From Streptomyces chryseus (GTDB lineage: Bacteria; Actinomycetota; Actinomycetes; Streptomycetales; Streptomycetaceae), in the NCBI RefSeq assembly GCF_014650755.1, contig NZ_BMVO01000015.1:62001-126000 (forward strand): a DNA stretch of 64,000 bases, given 5' to 3'. The notes below the pieces were generated by a model. That model saw only the letters and a list, made by a program, of their open reading frames with translations, was not told the origin of the DNA and made no database searches. Each line of letters begins with the position of its first letter. The first letter of the stretch is position 1. The position numbers and the translations under genes were made by a program. This document shows positions 61,421 through 64,000 of this stretch, piece by piece.

Positions 61421-62382
61421 GTTCGAGCGTCCTGTACGACGCCCCGGGTCCCAAGGCCCTGGTACGCAACCGCATCTACAGCGTGGTCGGCTCCCTGCTG
61501 ATCCTGGCGCTGATCGGCTACGCGGTCCTCCAGCTGGCGGACCGGGGCCACTTCGCCCCCGAGATGTGGAACATCTTCAACAACGCCGGCGTCCGGGCGA
61601 ACATCCGCGACGGCATCCTCTCCACCCTGCAGGTCTTCGTGGTGGCGGCCGTGCTGTCACTCGTCCTGGGTGTGGGGCTGGCGGTGGCACGGCTTTCCGA
61701 CCACCGTGCCGTGAGCGCGGTGGCGACCGGGTTCATCGAGCTGTTCCGGGCCGTGCCCCTCCTGATCACCATCTACGCCATGTGGGTCCTGTTCCTCACG
61801 TACAAGGAGAACCTCGGCTTCATCGGCGAGAGTTCCGCGTACTGGGCCCTGGTCATCGGGCTGACCGTCTACAACGCCTGCGTCCAGGCCGAGGTCCTGC
61901 GGGCGGGCGTCAACGCCGTACCCAAGGGCCAGGTGGAGGCGGCGTACGCACTGGGTCTGCGCAAGTCGCAGGTCATGACGATGCTGCTGATCCCGCAGGC
62001 CGTCCGCTCGATGATGCCGACGATCATCAGCCAGCTCGTGGTGACCCTGAAGGACACCTCGCTCGGCTACATCATCACGTACGCGGAGCTGCTGTACGCG
62101 GCCCGGACGATGGCCAACAACATCATCGTCAATGACGACAATCCGTACGTCCCCGTCGTCATCGTCGTGGGCGCCATCTACGTCGCCATGTGTCTGGCGC
62201 TGTCCTCGGTCGCCACGTGGATCGAGAAGCGCGGGCGCCGGGCGAAGACCGGCATCGTGCCGGCCGCGGCCGGTGAGCCGCTGGAGGCGCCCGGTGTCCT
62301 GGAGACCGCCGCCGGACCGGTGGGACCGCAGGCTCCGGGCGGGCCCGAAGGTACCGAAGGGCCTGCCGACAAGCAGAACTGA
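61417..62382 (+). CDS. gluD: Glutamate ABC permease GluD
   Basis: 321 residues. Membrane segments begin at YSVVGSLLILALIGYAVLQL; the EAA loop is LRAGVNAVPKGQVEAAYALGLRKSQVMTMLLIPQAVRSMMPTIISQ. The C-terminal ~50 residues form a Pro/Gly/Ala-rich tail not needed for transport in homologues. The start overlaps gluC. A hairpin terminator follows. Confidence 0.93.
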   Translation: MSSSVLYDAPGPKALVRNRIYSVVGSLLILALIGYAVLQLADRGHFAPEMWNIFNNAGVRANIRDGILSTLQVFVVAAVLSLVLGVGLAVARLSDHRAVSAVATGFIELFRAVPLLITIYAMWVLFLTYKENLGFIGESSAYWALVIGLTVYNACVQAEVLRAGVNAVPKGQVEAAYALGLRKSQVMTMLLIPQAVRSMMPTIISQLVVTLKDTSLGYIITYAELLYAARTMANNIIVNDDNPYVPVVIVVGAIYVAMCLALSSVATWIEKRGRRAKTGIVPAAAGEPLEAPGVLETAAGPVGPQAPGGPEGTEGPADKQN

Positions 62383-62390
62383 CGAAATGT

Positions 62391-62418
62391 GAGGCAGCGG
62401 CCACCGCGCCGCTGCCTC
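62391..62418 (+). terminator. Terminator of gluABCD
   Basis: A perfect 11-bp stem (62391-62401 with 62408-62418) and a 6-nt loop, 8 bp after the gluD stop. Confidence 0.8.
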
Positions 62419-62525
62419 TGTCACTTGACGCAAGCACCCGCAGTGGGTTGCATACGTTCTGTGATCGTGCACCGGGTTCCACCTGCCACTTCCCGCATGT
62501 CCGTACGGACTGGAGGGAACGCGCC

Positions 62526-64000
62526 GTGGACCCGGTGATCGTCGTGGGGGCCGGTCCCGTCGGGCTGGCCCTCTCGCTGGCTCTCGCCGGCCACGGGGTG
62601 CCCTCCGTCGTACTCGACGAGGGGGCGGGCAAGGACGAGCCCCGCACGGCGCGTACAGCCCTCCTGCGGCCCGACACGGCCGAGCTGGCCGAGCGGCTCG
62701 GCTGCGCCACGGTCCGTGACGAAGGCACGCGCTGGACCGGATGGCGGTCCATGCGGCGGCATCAGGAAGTCAGGGAGGTCCGTTTCGGGGACGACGGCGA
62801 CCTGCCGTCCCCCGTGCACCTGCCGCAGCACGACCTGACGCGCGGGCTGCGGGACACCGTCGCCGCGCACGAACTCGTGCGGATCGAGTCCCACAGCCGC
62901 CTCGACACCGTCGAACAGGACGACAGCGGGGTCACCGCGCACACCCGTGAGCCGGGGGCCACCTGGTGGCGGGGCAGTTTCCTGGTCGGGTGCGACGGGG
63001 CGCGGTCCACGGTGCGCAAGCTCCTCGACATCCGCTTCCCGGGCCGTACGGCGGTCGAACGCCACGCCGTCGCCGCGCTGCGCACGGAACTCCCCTGGGA
63101 GGGTGAGGCGCTGCTGCACCGCATGCCGCCGTGGCGGACCGGCGGGCAGGAAGTGACCGCCCGGCCGCTGCGGGACGGGGTGTGGCGGCTCGACTGGCTG
63201 CTGCCCGCGCGCGGTGAGCTCGTCACGCCCGAGGCGCTGGTGGCGCGCGTGCGCGACACGCTGGCCGGGTGGTGCGGCGAGACACCTCCGTACGAACTGC
63301 TCGACACCGGCGTCTACACGCTGCACCACCGGCTGGCCCGCAAGTGGCGGGTGGGACGGGCGTTCCTCGCCGGTGACGCCGCCCATCTGCTGGGGGCACT
63401 CGGGACGCAGAACCTCGACGAGGGGCTGCGGGACGTCGACAACCTCGCCTGGAAGCTGGCGCAGGCCTGGCATCTGGGCGCTTCCCAGACGCTGCTGGAC
63501 AGCTACCAGGCCGAGCGGCGCACGGCCGTCGCCGCGCGCCTGCGCGCCGCCGACCAGGCACTGCCGATCCTGCGGGGCAGCGGGCTGCGGACGTACCTGC
63601 CCGGCACCGCGCGCGGGCACGACACGCTGCTCACGGACGGGCACCTGGGGCGCGGTGCCCTGGGGGCGCCTCCGGCGTACACGGGCTCCCCGCTCGCGCC
63701 CCCGGGCACTGAGGCGCAGACGCTGGTCGGTACGCCGATGGGCGGGCCGGTCGCCGACGTGCTGGTGACAGCGCCCGACGGCGCCACGGTACGGCTGCGG
63801 GACCGGCTGGGGCGGGGGCGACAGCTGGTGGTGCTGGTCGCGCCGGGAACCGGTGTGTGGGACCGGCGGCACTGGATGACCGCCGGAGTGATGCCGCGGC
63901 TGGCGGCGGCGGTGACGGCGCTGCCGGTACGGGCCGAGCTGCTGGTCACGGAGGGCTACCCGGGGGCGTCGGCGCACACCGTGCTGCTGGTGCGGCCGGA
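62526..64000 (+). CDS. FAD-dependent aromatic monooxygenase (3' truncated by window)
   Basis: At least 491 codons, open to the window end. Translation from GTG 62526 (GGAGGG upstream) begins MDPVIVVGAGPVGLALSLALAGHG, the GxGxxG ADP-binding motif. The second FAD motif is VGCDGARSTVRKLL near residue 155, and GDAAHLLGALGTQNLDEGLRDVDNLAWKL lies near residue 285. This is the PheA/TfdB/MhpA group of class A flavin hydroxylases, which use NAD(P)H and O2 on phenolic or polyketide substrates. The family box GDAAHxxPPxGGQG reads LGALGTQ here, so it is divergent. A C-terminal thioredoxin-like domain begins near residue 400 and is cut by the window. The substrate is unknown. Confidence 0.88.
   Translation, partial: MDPVIVVGAGPVGLALSLALAGHGVPSVVLDEGAGKDEPRTARTALLRPDTAELAERLGCATVRDEGTRWTGWRSMRRHQEVREVRFGDDGDLPSPVHLPQHDLTRGLRDTVAAHELVRIESHSRLDTVEQDDSGVTAHTREPGATWWRGSFLVGCDGARSTVRKLLDIRFPGRTAVERHAVAALRTELPWEGEALLHRMPPWRTGGQEVTARPLRDGVWRLDWLLPARGELVTPEALVARVRDTLAGWCGETPPYELLDTGVYTLHHRLARKWRVGRAFLAGDAAHLLGALGTQNLDEGLRDVDNLAWKLAQAWHLGASQTLLDSYQAERRTAVAARLRAADQALPILRGSGLRTYLPGTARGHDTLLTDGHLGRGALGAPPAYTGSPLAPPGTEAQTLVGTPMGGPVADVLVTAPDGATVRLRDRLGRGRQLVVLVAPGTGVWDRRHWMTAGVMPRLAAAVTALPVRAELLVTEGYPGASAHTVLLVRP

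Overview
This is high-GC actinobacterial DNA with strong third-position GC bias, many GTG starts and GGAGG-type ribosome binding sites. Gene content and order point to the core of a Streptomyces chromosome. hrdB sits beside a WhiH-type GntR regulator, followed by rnhB, nrdRJ, lexA, hflX, an rsh gene, dapF, miaA, miaB and gluABCD. From memory this order matches the hrdB to gluABCD stretch of S. coelicolor. I see no insertion sequence, prophage, CRISPR array, tRNA or rRNA.

Layout. 0-6.7 kb: the tail of a CitB/DctR-type response regulator, a DUF485/SSS-symporter pair, parE (topoisomerase IV B), a small zinc-ribbon protein and a secreted trypsin-like protease. 6.9-9.7 kb: hrdB, the principal sigma factor, and whiH. 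9.9-16.1 kb: a fused ABC ATPase/permease, a Nudix/NrtR-like regulator, a glycogen-debranching-like protein and a DUF4192 protein, all on the minus strand. 16.1-20.8 kb: a RecQ-type helicase fused to a phosphoribosyltransferase-like domain, two hypothetical proteins and rnhB. 20.8-29.3 kb: a TetR/MFS efflux pair with two operators, a DUF4173 membrane protein, an ADP-ribosylglycohydrolase/histidine phosphatase pair, a YdbC-like protein, a TerD protein and a methyltransferase. 29.5-36.5 kb: nrdR-nrdJ (class II ribonucleotide reductase), divergent lexA, and a DinG-type helicase. 36.5-42.6 kb: a four-gene NRPS-independent siderophore operon. 42.8-52.3 kb: a lipoprotein protease, hflX, an M1 peptidase, rsh, dapF, a membrane protein and miaA. 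52.5-58.6 kb: two small proteins (one MT0933-like antitoxin), an extradiol-dioxygenase-like protein, miaB, an orphan TAXI binding protein and an OmpR-type two-component system. 58.9-62.4 kb: gluABCD glutamate uptake. 62.5 kb to the end: an FAD monooxygenase cut by the window edge.

How the genes connect. Much of the window is information processing: topoisomerase, sigma factor, RNase HII, dNTP supply under NrdR, SOS control by LexA, helicases, and tRNA A37 modification by MiaA and MiaB. Developmental and stress regulators (WhiH, RSH) and accessory metabolism (siderophore, efflux, glutamate uptake) are interleaved. Many transcription units end in long perfect GC-rich hairpins, and these give most of the unit boundaries.

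No wholly novel system is proven here. The features most worth a second look are the helicase-phosphoribosyltransferase fusion, the inverted pair of DnaA-box sequences in front of it, the siderophore operon lacking the usual decarboxylase and hydroxylase genes, the 20-bp perfect inverted repeat inside the DUF485 gene, an ABC ATPase with Gln at the catalytic Glu position, and the orphan TAXI protein beside a two-component system.
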